The notes under the pieces were generated by a model. The model worked only from the letters and a program-made list of their open reading frames with translations. It had not been told where the DNA came from and did not search any database. Positions 28,757-37,704 of a stretch of DNA of 64,000 nt are shown piece by piece. The stretch is taken from the NCBI RefSeq assembly GCF_900108875.1, contig NZ_FNYJ01000003.1:331969-395968 (forward strand), in the 5' to 3' direction. The position numbers and the translations under genes were made by a program. Origin of the DNA: Pseudomonas sp. NFR16 (GTDB lineage: Bacteria > Pseudomonadota > Gammaproteobacteria > Pseudomonadales > Pseudomonadaceae). Within the stretch, counting starts at the first letter, position 1. Every line of letters begins with the position of its first letter.

Positions 28757-31470
28757 GACCGGGCTTCAGTCAGCGCTGGCCGGGCTAGTCCACTGGGCGA
28801 TGAACTCGGCAATCCTTTCCTCAATGCGGCCTTCGACAGTTCGCAGGCGCAAAATGGGAATTCCTTCGCCAGAATGGCGTTCTTCAAGGCGTCACGTGCC
28901 GCCTGATCGGGCCGATCATGTGACCCACCATCGACCTCAATGACCCCCACCGGTGTCTTGCCCACCTTGAAATACAGTACGAAGTCGCAAGTGGAGCGCG
29001 CCATGAACGTCCGTTCACGCGGGGTTAAGTCCGGGTTGGTCGGCGATGCAACCTTATCCAGCTTGACTTGGTCATGGCACATCAATGCCTGGCACGATGG
29101 GGCTGATAGAGCGTCTCGAAGCAGCTGCGCCACGATCTGTTCGGACTTGTAGCGTGAGTCCTCTGGCCGCAACCGGGCATTGAGGCGCGCCAATGATTGA
29201 TCGTATTCGCGGTACAGCAGGTCGAAGGCTGACACCACGGGCGCCCGCACGATCTGGTCGTCCGGCGCGTAATACGTGACGTAGCGCATCAAAGCTGCAA
29301 TGTGGCCATTGTTTTCGGTGAACACCTCATCGCCCGTCACCAGGGTGAAGCGATGCTTGGCTCGAGACACCGCCACATTGATCATGCGCGGGTCATCTAC
29401 GAAGTTCAGCCGTTTGAGTTCCTGGTTATAGCGCTTCTTGTCCAGCACCGTGGAAAAGACGATCTCAGCGCATTCCCGGCCCTGAAACTTATGCACGGTG
29501 TCCTTGACGAAGTCCTCAGGCAGATGCTTGCCAGAGAGGTTGACCTGCGCCCGGAACGGGGCGATGAAGCCACGTCCGTCGCCGTCCATGCCGACAGGCT
29601 CGCCTTCGTCGTCGAGTACTTTGAGCAAGGAGTCCAGTTCCCGAAGATTGCTGTTCTGGCGGGTGTGGTTACCCTTGGAGGTCACCACCAGCCGCAGAGG
29701 CTCTTCGCCATTGTCCTTGGTCATCGGCACCAGGGCGTTGTCGTAGAACTGCTGGTTGCAGAACTGGATGATTCTGGGGTGACAACGGTAATGCTCTTTG
29801 AGCAAGGTTCTGGGCAAGGCATCCTTGAAAACGCCAATGCACGAATCGAGCAGGCTGTACCGCTCGCAATCGTAAGCGTCGGTGGGTGCTTGCAGGCCCA
29901 GCTTCACAGGAATGTGCGCCAGCTGGCGGCTATCGCCGACTACGATCAGATTTTTCGCGCAACCCAGCGCCAGGATGCCCGGCACTATGTCTTGCAACGA
30001 TGCCTCATCGATGATCACGTAATCGAGTATCGCCCCCGGGGCGATCGAATTAACGATGGAATGTGTGCCGCTGCCCAGTATCGGGAACCGGCGCATGAAG
30101 GCATCGAACTGTTTGCGATACGTCTTGGTATCGAAAGCCTCCGTCGGGCGAGGCAACGCTTGCAGATGTTGCTTCAAGTGGCGCATCGACGCTGATGTCA
30201 GCTGCTCAAGCAGTGCAGAGAAATTCCCGCTCGCCAGCGACTCGCGGCACGCCTCCAGGTCCGCTTCCTTATCTCGGAGCGCTTTGTCGTAGTAGTGCAT
30301 TTGCAGCGCGTTGAAGACCGAAAGACGTTCATCGCCCTCGGCAAATGGCTTGGCGCGAAAAATTCTGAAGTTGAACAGCAGCTCGATACGGTCTCGTAGG
30401 CCGATGCGTTGTTCGCCGAGATAGGTCAGGTAAGCCATCAGGTCCGCTGTCTTACGCGGGGAAAGTCCGTATTTATCCAGCGGGACATGGGAGGGTACGC
30501 CGCTTTGTTCTTGCCACCGCTGCAGATAGCGCCGCTCGACGCTCAACTCATCGATCTCGGTCTGTAATTGCGCCGCTCGGTTGTGGTCATGTAGATGCTG
30601 CTTCAAGCGGGCCAGCAAAGACTGGATATCATCAAGGGTTGGCGCCGTTTCGGAGTCGCTCGAAGGCCAGGATGGCAGATCAGCGAAGAACTCCTTGCGG
30701 TTGTCCTCGTTACCCAGTTTGGCGACCAGATGGCCCAGGCTGCATTTCTCCAGCTTCTCGTAAACGTTTTCGACGGCCGCATTATTGTTGGACAGCACTG
30801 CCACGGTTTGTCCGCGCAAAAGGATGTTGGCGATAATATTCAAAATGGTCTGAGTTTTCCCGGTCCCCGGTGGGCCCTCCACCACGCTGATCTGCGCGCT
30901 GAACGCTTGCTCAACGGCGATCAGCTGGCTCTCGTTAAGGCCGAACGGATAGATCAAGCTTTTGCCGGGAGTCAGCGCTCTGTTACGTCCGGTGCAGTAA
31001 GCATGCAAGGCAGTATCGGAGCTGGGGGGCAACCTTTCCATTTGGCGCACGACATTGGCGGCGATCTCACGATCACTCTCGGAGTCCGCGCGTTCCTGGC
31101 GGGTCTGGGCCACCGTTGCGAAATAATGAAAGACCGGCGCGTCTTTCAGAGCCGCAGGTTCGCTGAAGACAATCCCATCCATCTTCAAGACGTAGGGCTT
31201 GTCGGAGCCTGGGTAAAACACGACGGCATATCGCTCGCCATAGATCGTCGCCTTGGCGACAGGCGTCACGATGGCGCTGCCAGGCTTGGTCAGCAGCATC
31301 TCGCCGAGTTTTCGAGAGGGAGAGATGACACAGTCGCTGAGTGAGTGGGTAGCCTTTCCGTCTTTGAGATACGAGCACTTCAGTTGAAGACCTTCGTGCG
31401 TATCACTCCAGATTGACCACTTGCTGATCTCTGCTGTCTTGTCTACACCACCTACCTGGATAGAAATCAT
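28753..31470 (-). CDS. Superfamily 1 (COG1112-like) helicase with C-terminal nuclease-like domain
   Basis: 905 aa. N-terminal ~180 residues of unknown fold; then UvrD/Upf1-like helicase motifs: Walker A GPPGTGKT (199-206), Walker B VIIDEAS (485-491), VVGDSRQL (510-517), HYRCHPRI (560-567), VHKFQGRE (659-666) and NVAVSRAKHRF (698-708). The C-terminus has DFVLYF...VIEVDGGSHDRPDQAARDALKN (829-863), the pattern of DUF2726/DUF559 restriction-endonuclease-like domains. A monocistronic helicase-nuclease of this plan suggests genome defence or nucleic-acid surveillance, not proven. Start 31470 follows AGGGAA. It separates kup from acvB-mprF, and two near-identical terminators flank it. Sampled 60-bp lines are about 52-55% G+C, below neighbours, hinting at acquisition. 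Confidence 0.85.
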   Translation of the reverse strand: MISIQVGGVDKTAEISKWSIWSDTHEGLQLKCSYLKDGKATHSLSDCVISPSRKLGEMLLTKPGSAIVTPVAKATIYGERYAVVFYPGSDKPYVLKMDGIVFSEPAALKDAPVFHYFATVAQTRQERADSESDREIAANVVRQMERLPPSSDTALHAYCTGRNRALTPGKSLIYPFGLNESQLIAVEQAFSAQISVVEGPPGTGKTQTILNIIANILLRGQTVAVLSNNNAAVENVYEKLEKCSLGHLVAKLGNEDNRKEFFADLPSWPSSDSETAPTLDDIQSLLARLKQHLHDHNRAAQLQTEIDELSVERRYLQRWQEQSGVPSHVPLDKYGLSPRKTADLMAYLTYLGEQRIGLRDRIELLFNFRIFRAKPFAEGDERLSVFNALQMHYYDKALRDKEADLEACRESLASGNFSALLEQLTSASMRHLKQHLQALPRPTEAFDTKTYRKQFDAFMRRFPILGSGTHSIVNSIAPGAILDYVIIDEASLQDIVPGILALGCAKNLIVVGDSRQLAHIPVKLGLQAPTDAYDCERYSLLDSCIGVFKDALPRTLLKEHYRCHPRIIQFCNQQFYDNALVPMTKDNGEEPLRLVVTSKGNHTRQNSNLRELDSLLKVLDDEGEPVGMDGDGRGFIAPFRAQVNLSGKHLPEDFVKDTVHKFQGRECAEIVFSTVLDKKRYNQELKRLNFVDDPRMINVAVSRAKHRFTLVTGDEVFTENNGHIAALMRYVTYYAPDDQIVRAPVVSAFDLLYREYDQSLARLNARLRPEDSRYKSEQIVAQLLRDALSAPSCQALMCHDQVKLDKVASPTNPDLTPRERTFMARSTCDFVLYFKVGKTPVGVIEVDGGSHDRPDQAARDALKNAILAKEFPFCACELSKAALRKGLPSSSPSGLARPALTEARS

Positions 31471-31649
31471 ACGTTCCCTGTTCCTGCGCGAACGACACCC
31501 GAGTTGACCCCACGTCAATGATCAGATGGCGTTACTTCCAAATCTGAAGAGGCATATTGCCATCATTTCTTGCAAGGCCAAAAGCGAATGTGATTCGTGG
31601 CCTATCCGTTTTTCGGCATTGGAAGGGCAGTGCTTGAGGCGGGCAGAAA

Positions 31650-31690
31650 TAAAAAAATCCCCGCAGTCTCGCGAGTGCGGGGATTTTTTG
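31650..31690. terminator. Terminator copy B between the helicase gene and acvB
   Basis: Core stem AATCCCCGCAGTCTCGCGAGTGCGGGGATT-like, flanked by A and T runs, serving acvB on the minus strand (stop at 31701). Near-duplicate of copy A at 28716-28756; only two substitutions in the ~36-bp core. Confidence 0.87.
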
Positions 31691-31700
31691 TGCCCTGGAT

Positions 31701-32993
31701 TTACTCTGCGGTGGCTGCTTCCTTGCCTTTCCACTTGTCGATCACCGCGATCAGACGCTTGGCAAGGGCAGGGTAGTCCTCGTCGAAGTGATGGCCGCCG
31801 GGCAGTTGCTGCTTCTGGCCAGGGGCGGTGGCTTCGGTGCACCCGCTCTCGTCTTTCTCTTCCACGCCGTAGACGCAGAACACCTTGTCACCTGGCAGTT
31901 TGGCCATTTCCGGGCCCGTGGCGGCTTCTTTGCCGGAGGCGCCAAGCCAGCCTTCTACGGCGATTTCAAAGCTGCCGCTGCGCGCGAATGCCAGCAGGAT
32001 GATGCCGTCGACTCGCGCCTTATCGTCTTCCGGCAGGCGGTTGTAAATCGCGGGCAGCACGTCAGCACCGAACGAGTAGCCGGCGAGGACAAAGTGCTTG
32101 GCACCCCACTTCTGCCGGTAATGCGCCATCAGCTCGCTGAGGTCGGTTGCGGTCTGTTCCGGCGATTTGTGTTCCCAGTAGTAGCGCAGCGTGTCGATGC
32201 CGACCACCGGGTAACCGCCGGATTTCGCCATGTCGCCTGCCACGTCCTTGTCCAGATCGCGCCAGCCGCCGTCGCCGGAAAGGAACAGGGTGACAGTGTC
32301 CGAAGGCTGACTCGAAGGCACTTCCACCACCGGAATATTCAGGCCGCCGTTGGCGTCGTCGGCGATCAGCAGATGACGCACTTCGGTGTTCAGGATCTGC
32401 GGGTACTTGATGTCGTAGTCGCTGATCTTGGTTTCGGCGTTGGGGGTGTCACGCACGAACACCGCCGTTTCGTCGTCCGGACCGTCGTTCCACGCCACCG
32501 TCCATTTGCCATGCGCCGCGGCCTTCGGCGCCGGGACCTTGCAATCCGGCTGATTGAGGACGAAATTGACCGAGATCGCCTGGGCCTTGTCGTTGCTCTG
32601 ATGGGCGAGCCAGTCCCAGGCGACCGAGCCACCGGCGCTGATCCCGGCGACGATATCCGGCGTGCCATCGAGCTTCTGCAGCGCGGCGTTGAAGGATTTC
32701 TCCTGCAACTGGCAGTCGTCTTTGGGCAGCACCACCTGAATGACCTGCGCAGAGGCATCATAGCTCAGCGCGAGAACCTGCTTCTCGGTCAGTGCATCTT
32801 CAGTGGTCACGGCCAGTGCCACGCGAGTCTTGACCTTGGTAGACGGCGTTGCGCGCAGCAGCGCCGAGCCATCGTCCAGCGTGAGGCGTTCCAGTGTCGG
32901 TTGTGCGGCGGGGCGGTTCCACAGCCAGAAACCCAGTGCCACTACCAGAATGACCAGGGCAGCGAGCAAAAAGCGCCAGTAGCGTTGAATCAT
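31701..32993 (-). CDS. acvB: AcvB/VirJ-family aminoacyl-phosphatidylglycerol hydrolase
   Basis: Probably removes the amino acid that MprF adds to phosphatidylglycerol; the P. aeruginosa counterpart (PA0919) is an alanyl-PG hydrolase. 430 aa. One N-terminal membrane anchor (residues 7-26) puts the rest in the periplasm. Two hydrolase-like halves: GISAGGSVAWDW (117-128) in the first and GYSFGADVLP (305-314, nucleophile Ser307) in the second, VirJ-like half. The ATG overlaps the mprF stop by one base, so the two are co-transcribed. Confidence 0.9.
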   Translation of the reverse strand: MIQRYWRFLLAALVILVVALGFWLWNRPAAQPTLERLTLDDGSALLRATPSTKVKTRVALAVTTEDALTEKQVLALSYDASAQVIQVVLPKDDCQLQEKSFNAALQKLDGTPDIVAGISAGGSVAWDWLAHQSNDKAQAISVNFVLNQPDCKVPAPKAAAHGKWTVAWNDGPDDETAVFVRDTPNAETKISDYDIKYPQILNTEVRHLLIADDANGGLNIPVVEVPSSQPSDTVTLFLSGDGGWRDLDKDVAGDMAKSGGYPVVGIDTLRYYWEHKSPEQTATDLSELMAHYRQKWGAKHFVLAGYSFGADVLPAIYNRLPEDDKARVDGIILLAFARSGSFEIAVEGWLGASGKEAATGPEMAKLPGDKVFCVYGVEEKDESGCTEATAPGQKQQLPGGHHFDEDYPALAKRLIAVIDKWKGKEAATAE

Positions 32994-35641
32994 CAGCGTT
33001 TCACCAATCCAGTCAGGCCGCCTGCAATCAGAGCGGCGGTGTCTGCCAGTGCCACCAGCGGATCGAGTCCTGCGGGCACGGCCATATAACGGGGTTCCCA
33101 GTCAGGCTGGAATTTGTCTTTGAAGCGACGCAGTCCCTGGAAGTTGTAGAGCTGCTCGCCGCGACTGAACACCATCGAACCCAGACGCTGGGTCAACGGC
33201 GCGCCACGGCGCGGCTGCAGGCCAGACAACGGCACCATGCCGAGGCTGAAGCGCGCATAGCCTTCCTTTTTGTAATGCAGAATCAGGCCGACCATCATGA
33301 ATTCCATGGTCAGCTTCGGCGCATCCGGGTGCGAGCGCATCAGATCCAGGCTCGCCAGATCGTTGCGCGACGTCTCCAGCAAGTTGGCGAACGCCACCGG
33401 TTTGCCTTCGAAGTGGATGATGGCGATCCGGAAATGCTTGAGGTAATCCAGGCTGAAGCGGCCGAGGGAAAAGCCTTTCTCGCGCACGTTCTTGCCGGTC
33501 AGCCAGGCATCGGAAATCACTTTCAACTCATCCATCGGCGCTTGGCCAACTTCGTAGATTTCCAGCGACAGACCGTCGCGTCCACCCCGGTTCCAGGTGT
33601 AACGCAGGTCCTTCATTTCCTTGCCTTTGGCGTCGATGTCGAACTTGTGCAGATCGACCCGCGCCTCTTCACCGAGCTTGATGGCGGTCAGGCCAATGTC
33701 CATGTAGAAGGGCAGGTTCTCGGCACGCACCTGGTAGAACACCGGACGCGCGTGGTGAACGTCGCACAGGTCGCGGAATTGCCAGATCAGCTCGGCCCGT
33801 TGTTGCGTCGGGCCGATCGGATCATACAGCGCCACCAGGCTTCGGCCGCGATGGGCGTACATCAGGAACGCGTTGCCATCCGGGTGCATCAGCACGGCCT
33901 TGTCGCCGGTCAGCACCAACCCGCCATCCGGCTGGCTGGAGGCTTTGATGATCTCTGCGGCCTTGGCCAGCTGGGTTTCGTCAGGCAGCACAATCTGCGG
34001 ACGCGCTGTGCGCAGCAGCCAGGTCAGCGAGACGATCACCAGCAGTACGGCACTGCCCAGCGCCGAGCGCAGACCGCGCGGGGCATCGGCGTCGAGGGTG
34101 AACTGCCACCACAACTGATGGCTGTAGGGAACGTCCTGATAAGCGAACAACAACAGCCAGAACGATGCACCCAGAACACACACGCTGGAGACCAGATACA
34201 GCGGCGAGAACGGTAGTTCCAGCAAACGACTCGGCCGGTAGAACGAACGGCGGAAGATGGCCAGCAGGCAGGCGGTCAGCAGCAGCAGACTCGCTTCTTC
34301 CCAGTCGAAGCCTTTGAGAATCGACAGGATCGAACCCACAAACAGCAGGATCGTGGTGAGCATCCATGCCGCGGACAGCCGACGACGAAGGCCTTGAGCC
34401 AGCAACAGGCACAGCACGCCGATCAGGCTGGCGCCGAAGTGCGAGGCGTCGATGAGTCGGTGGGGAATGAGAAAACCGAGGCTTTCCAGGCGGGTGTCGA
34501 TTTCCGGCGTGGCGCCGGAAAACAGCAGCACCACGCCAGATAGAAAGACCAGCAGCGCCAGAATTGGCGCGCCCAGGCCGGATGCCACGCGCATGGCCTG
34601 GCGGGCAAAAAGGAAACGCTTGGCCTCGCTGAACAGCAAGACCAGGCACGCGATCAACAGTGGCAGCACGACGTAGATCAGGCGATACAGCAACAGTGCG
34701 GCCGCCAGTGGCGCGGCGCCCAGTTCGTCGGCGAAGGCGGTCAGCAGAATGGCTTCGAAGACCCCGACACCGCCGGGTACATGGCTGAGCACGCCTGCGG
34801 CCAGCGCCAACAGGTACACCAGCAGGAACGCGCCGAACGGCGGGGCGGATGGCAACAGCAGATAAAGCACCGCAGCCGCTGCCGCGACATCCAGTGCCGT
34901 GATCACCAGCTGCATCAGTGTCAGGCGCAGGCCCGGCAGGCGCAGGGTGCGACGACCCGCGCGGACCAGCAGGTTGTGAGGAATGGTTTGTTCAGGCAGG
35001 CGCCGTCGGTACACGGCAACGCCCAGAATCAGGCTGATCGCAAGCACGGCGACGGCCGCCGTTGCCAGCACCGGCACCGACAAGTGCAATGCGAGCGAGG
35101 CGGCCGGCAGATCGCTCAATGTTGCCAGCGCGGCCAGAGGCGGCAGGGCACAGCCCAGCGACAGGCTGGCAAACAGGGTCATGTGGGCAACTTCGCCCGC
35201 GCCCAGACCCAAGCGCGAATACAGACGATAACGGACCGATCCGCCAGACAGCATCGACAGACCGACCGCATTGCCGATAGCGAACGCGCAGAAGCCGCCC
35301 ATCACCAGACTTTTGGCAGGCAGATCGACATTGGCGTAGCGACTCGCCGACCATTCATAGCCCAGCAGAATGGTGAAACCAATGATGGTCGCCAGCACAG
35401 CGCCGCCCAGCGAGGGCAGCGGAACACTGAGCAGAGAGTCCTGCAGAGCATAGATGTCCAGCTCTGTCAGCATGTGGCGGCAGGCGATCAGGGCGAGGGC
35501 GAACAGGATGATCGTGACGGCGAGCCCGATGGGTTGACGGTACTTGCTCACCAGCTCGCGTACGCGCAGTCGGCTGGGGGGGGCCACAGGCGGGCTCTCC
35601 GGAACTGCTTCGTTTGTGTCAGATGGGTTGGCGCGCATCAA
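32993..35641 (-). CDS. mprF: Aminoacyl-phosphatidylglycerol synthase/flippase MprF
   Basis: Bifunctional inner-membrane protein: the C-terminal cytosolic domain transfers an amino acid from tRNA to phosphatidylglycerol, and the N-terminal flippase moves it outward, lowering surface negative charge and aiding resistance to cationic peptides. 882 aa with about 13-14 hydrophobic segments up to residue ~545, then the DUF2156 GNAT-like domain (GDKAVLMHPDGNAFLMYAHRGRSLVALYDPIGP onward in outline). In P. aeruginosa the substrate is alanine; that is inferred here. Translationally coupled to acvB. Confidence 0.96.
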   Translation of the reverse strand: MMRANPSDTNEAVPESPPVAPPSRLRVRELVSKYRQPIGLAVTIILFALALIACRHMLTELDIYALQDSLLSVPLPSLGGAVLATIIGFTILLGYEWSASRYANVDLPAKSLVMGGFCAFAIGNAVGLSMLSGGSVRYRLYSRLGLGAGEVAHMTLFASLSLGCALPPLAALATLSDLPAASLALHLSVPVLATAAVAVLAISLILGVAVYRRRLPEQTIPHNLLVRAGRRTLRLPGLRLTLMQLVITALDVAAAAAVLYLLLPSAPPFGAFLLVYLLALAAGVLSHVPGGVGVFEAILLTAFADELGAAPLAAALLLYRLIYVVLPLLIACLVLLFSEAKRFLFARQAMRVASGLGAPILALLVFLSGVVLLFSGATPEIDTRLESLGFLIPHRLIDASHFGASLIGVLCLLLAQGLRRRLSAAWMLTTILLFVGSILSILKGFDWEEASLLLLTACLLAIFRRSFYRPSRLLELPFSPLYLVSSVCVLGASFWLLLFAYQDVPYSHQLWWQFTLDADAPRGLRSALGSAVLLVIVSLTWLLRTARPQIVLPDETQLAKAAEIIKASSQPDGGLVLTGDKAVLMHPDGNAFLMYAHRGRSLVALYDPIGPTQQRAELIWQFRDLCDVHHARPVFYQVRAENLPFYMDIGLTAIKLGEEARVDLHKFDIDAKGKEMKDLRYTWNRGGRDGLSLEIYEVGQAPMDELKVISDAWLTGKNVREKGFSLGRFSLDYLKHFRIAIIHFEGKPVAFANLLETSRNDLASLDLMRSHPDAPKLTMEFMMVGLILHYKKEGYARFSLGMVPLSGLQPRRGAPLTQRLGSMVFSRGEQLYNFQGLRRFKDKFQPDWEPRYMAVPAGLDPLVALADTAALIAGGLTGLVKR

Positions 35642-35930
35642 TCACTCCTTGGATCGTGCGCGACAGGATGGGGGTATACAGCCAAGTTACCAATCCCTAC
35701 GCAAAAAATAATTCAGGATGTTAGCGCTTCAACGTCTAACGAGCGAATACGGCAGTTACGTTTCGGTGACTGTTCAGTCTAGGTTCAGTTGCTGGCCAGC
35801 GTATCGGCAGAGAGGCGCAAAACTGTCGCGCCCGGCAACATACAGTAACAAGGCGATGCGGACGACCGCTCTCGACTTCGGAATGTGACAGACATTTACG
35901 CCCGCTGTTCGGGCCCCTTTCGTCAGGGCA
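35642..35930. other. mprF upstream region, no gene seen
   Basis: Carries an AT-rich stretch around 35675-35770 where the mprF promoter should lie; GGGGTATACAGCC at about 35670 is close to the start. No ORF with a believable start, no recognised RNA. It ends at the terminator of the first tRNA-fMet gene. Confidence 0.45.
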
Positions 35931-35963
35931 AAAAAAAGGCCACTCTTTCGAGTAGCCTTTTTT
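35931..35963 (-). terminator. Terminator of first tRNA-fMet
   Basis: Imperfect stem AAAAAAGGC-C-ACTC/GAGT-A-GCCTTTTTT just beyond the CCA end of the tRNA on the minus strand. Near-identical to the terminator at 36269-36299. Confidence 0.85.
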
Positions 35964-35970
35964 AGACGCT

Positions 35971-36047
<77 letters not shown>

Positions 36048-36268
36048 TCTGTGAGGCGGCATTCTACAGTCGAACGATAAAGTGTCAACCTTTAATGCCA
36101 AGGATCGACAAAATAACCGCGTTTGCGCAGATGGCGAGCCTAAGTGGCGATCGGACAAGGCTTTTATCTCGACGGCTCGGCAGGGCAGGTCGCCATCATC
36201 CGTCGAGGGTGTTTCAGTTTTATGAATGAAAAAGGGTCGATGCGCCGTCTGAAAAAACGGACGCGCAC

Positions 36269-36299
36269 AAAAAAGGCCACTCTTTCGAGTAGCCTTTTT
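36269..36299 (-). terminator. Terminator of second tRNA-fMet
   Basis: AAAAAAGGCCACTC/GAGTAGCCTTTTT stem beyond the CCA end of tRNA copy 2, a near-duplicate of 35931-35963. Confidence 0.85.
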
Positions 36300-36306
36300 C
36301 GATGTT

Positions 36307-36383
<77 letters not shown>

Positions 36384-36641
36384 TCTGTGTGGCGGCATTC
36401 TACAGAGGAACGCCAGCCTGTCAAGCAATCATCTGAAAAAACTGCTTTTTCTTCAATTGGTTAGCGATCTGCCCAGGCCGTGACGCTGCCTGGAGCCATG
36501 CCGTGCGGGCCTCGGCGCGGCTGTATGTGGTGCTGGTCACACGCTGGGAAGCGTTCGTTTTCGGCAAGTCACTTGCCCTGATGAGTGTCAGACGCTTGCG
36601 CGAGTGAGATACTGCACAACCGTTTTCCTACGATCGACGTC

Positions 36642-37700
36642 ATGCCGCAGCGCAAAATCATCCACATCGACTGTGACTGCTTTTATGCAGCCATAGAAAT
36701 GCGCGACGACCCGAACCTTGCAGGCAAACCCTTGGCGGTGGGCGGTTCAGCTGACCGGCGAGGGGTGATTGCGACCTGCAACTATGAGGCGCGGGCGTAT
36801 GGTGTGCGTTCGGCGATGTCGTCGCGGCACGCCATTTCCCTGTGTCCGGACCTGACCATCGTCAAGCCTCGCATGGACGCCTATAAAGAAGCGTCGAAGG
36901 AAATTCACACCATCTTCCGCGACTACACCGACCTGATCGAGCCGTTGTCGCTGGATGAGGCGTATCTGGACGTGTCTGCCAGCGAACATTTTTCCGGCAG
37001 CGCCACGCGCATCGCTCAGGACATCCGCCGGCGGGTTTCCAGCCAGCTTCACATCACGGTCTCAGCAGGCGTCGCGCCCAACAAGTTTCTCGCCAAGATC
37101 GCCAGTGACTGGAAAAAGCCCAATGGTCTGTTCGTCATCACTCCGGATCAGGTCGAAGCGTTCGTCGCGCAGTTACCCGTGTCCAAGCTGCACGGGGTCG
37201 GCAAGGTCACTGCCGATAAGCTGGCACGGCTGGGAATCGTCAACTGCACGGACCTGCGTGACTGGAGCAAGTTGGCGTTGGTGAGGGAGTTCGGCTCGTT
37301 CGGCGAGCGGCTGTGGAATCTGGCGCACGGCGTGGACGAGCGCCCTGTGCAGAATGACAGTCGCCGGCAGTCGGTCAGCGTCGAGAACACGTTCGACACG
37401 GATCTGCCTGATCTGGCCAGTTGCCTCTTGGAGTTACCCGCCTTGCTCGAGAACCTGAACGGACGCATCGCGCGCATCGACACGCTTTATCGACCTGGCA
37501 AGCCGTTCGTGAAAGTGAAGTTTCATGACTTCACCCAGACGACGCTGGAGCAGGCCGGCGCGGGACGCGATCTGGACAGCTACGAGCAACTGCTGACCCA
37601 GGCCTTTGCTCGGGGCGCAAAACCGGTGCGCCTGCTGGGGATCGGGGTGCGCCTGCATGATCTGCGCGGCGCCCATGAGCAGTTGGAGTTATTCAGCTAG
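36642..37700 (+). CDS. dinB: DNA polymerase IV (DinB, Y family)
   Basis: Error-prone translesion polymerase. 352 aa. Seen: palm motif KIIHIDCDCFYAAIEMRDDP with the first catalytic Asp, SLDEAYLDVSA with the catalytic Asp-Glu pair, fingers NYEARAYGVRSAMSS, and LHGVGKVTADKLARLG helix-hairpin-helix. The last residues (QLELFS) form a beta-clamp-binding motif. The ATG at 36642 is chosen since the protein begins there in homologues; a 19-codon upstream extension exists. No LexA box with the 10-bp spacer was found. Confidence 0.96.
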   Translation: MPQRKIIHIDCDCFYAAIEMRDDPNLAGKPLAVGGSADRRGVIATCNYEARAYGVRSAMSSRHAISLCPDLTIVKPRMDAYKEASKEIHTIFRDYTDLIEPLSLDEAYLDVSASEHFSGSATRIAQDIRRRVSSQLHITVSAGVAPNKFLAKIASDWKKPNGLFVITPDQVEAFVAQLPVSKLHGVGKVTADKLARLGIVNCTDLRDWSKLALVREFGSFGERLWNLAHGVDERPVQNDSRRQSVSVENTFDTDLPDLASCLLELPALLENLNGRIARIDTLYRPGKPFVKVKFHDFTQTTLEQAGAGRDLDSYEQLLTQAFARGAKPVRLLGIGVRLHDLRGAHEQLELFS

Positions 37701-37704
37701 ACGC

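Noticed and set aside
36578..36591. Possible LexA box upstream of dinB
   Set aside because: The spacing is CTG-N8-CAG, two bases short of the CTG-N10-CAG consensus.
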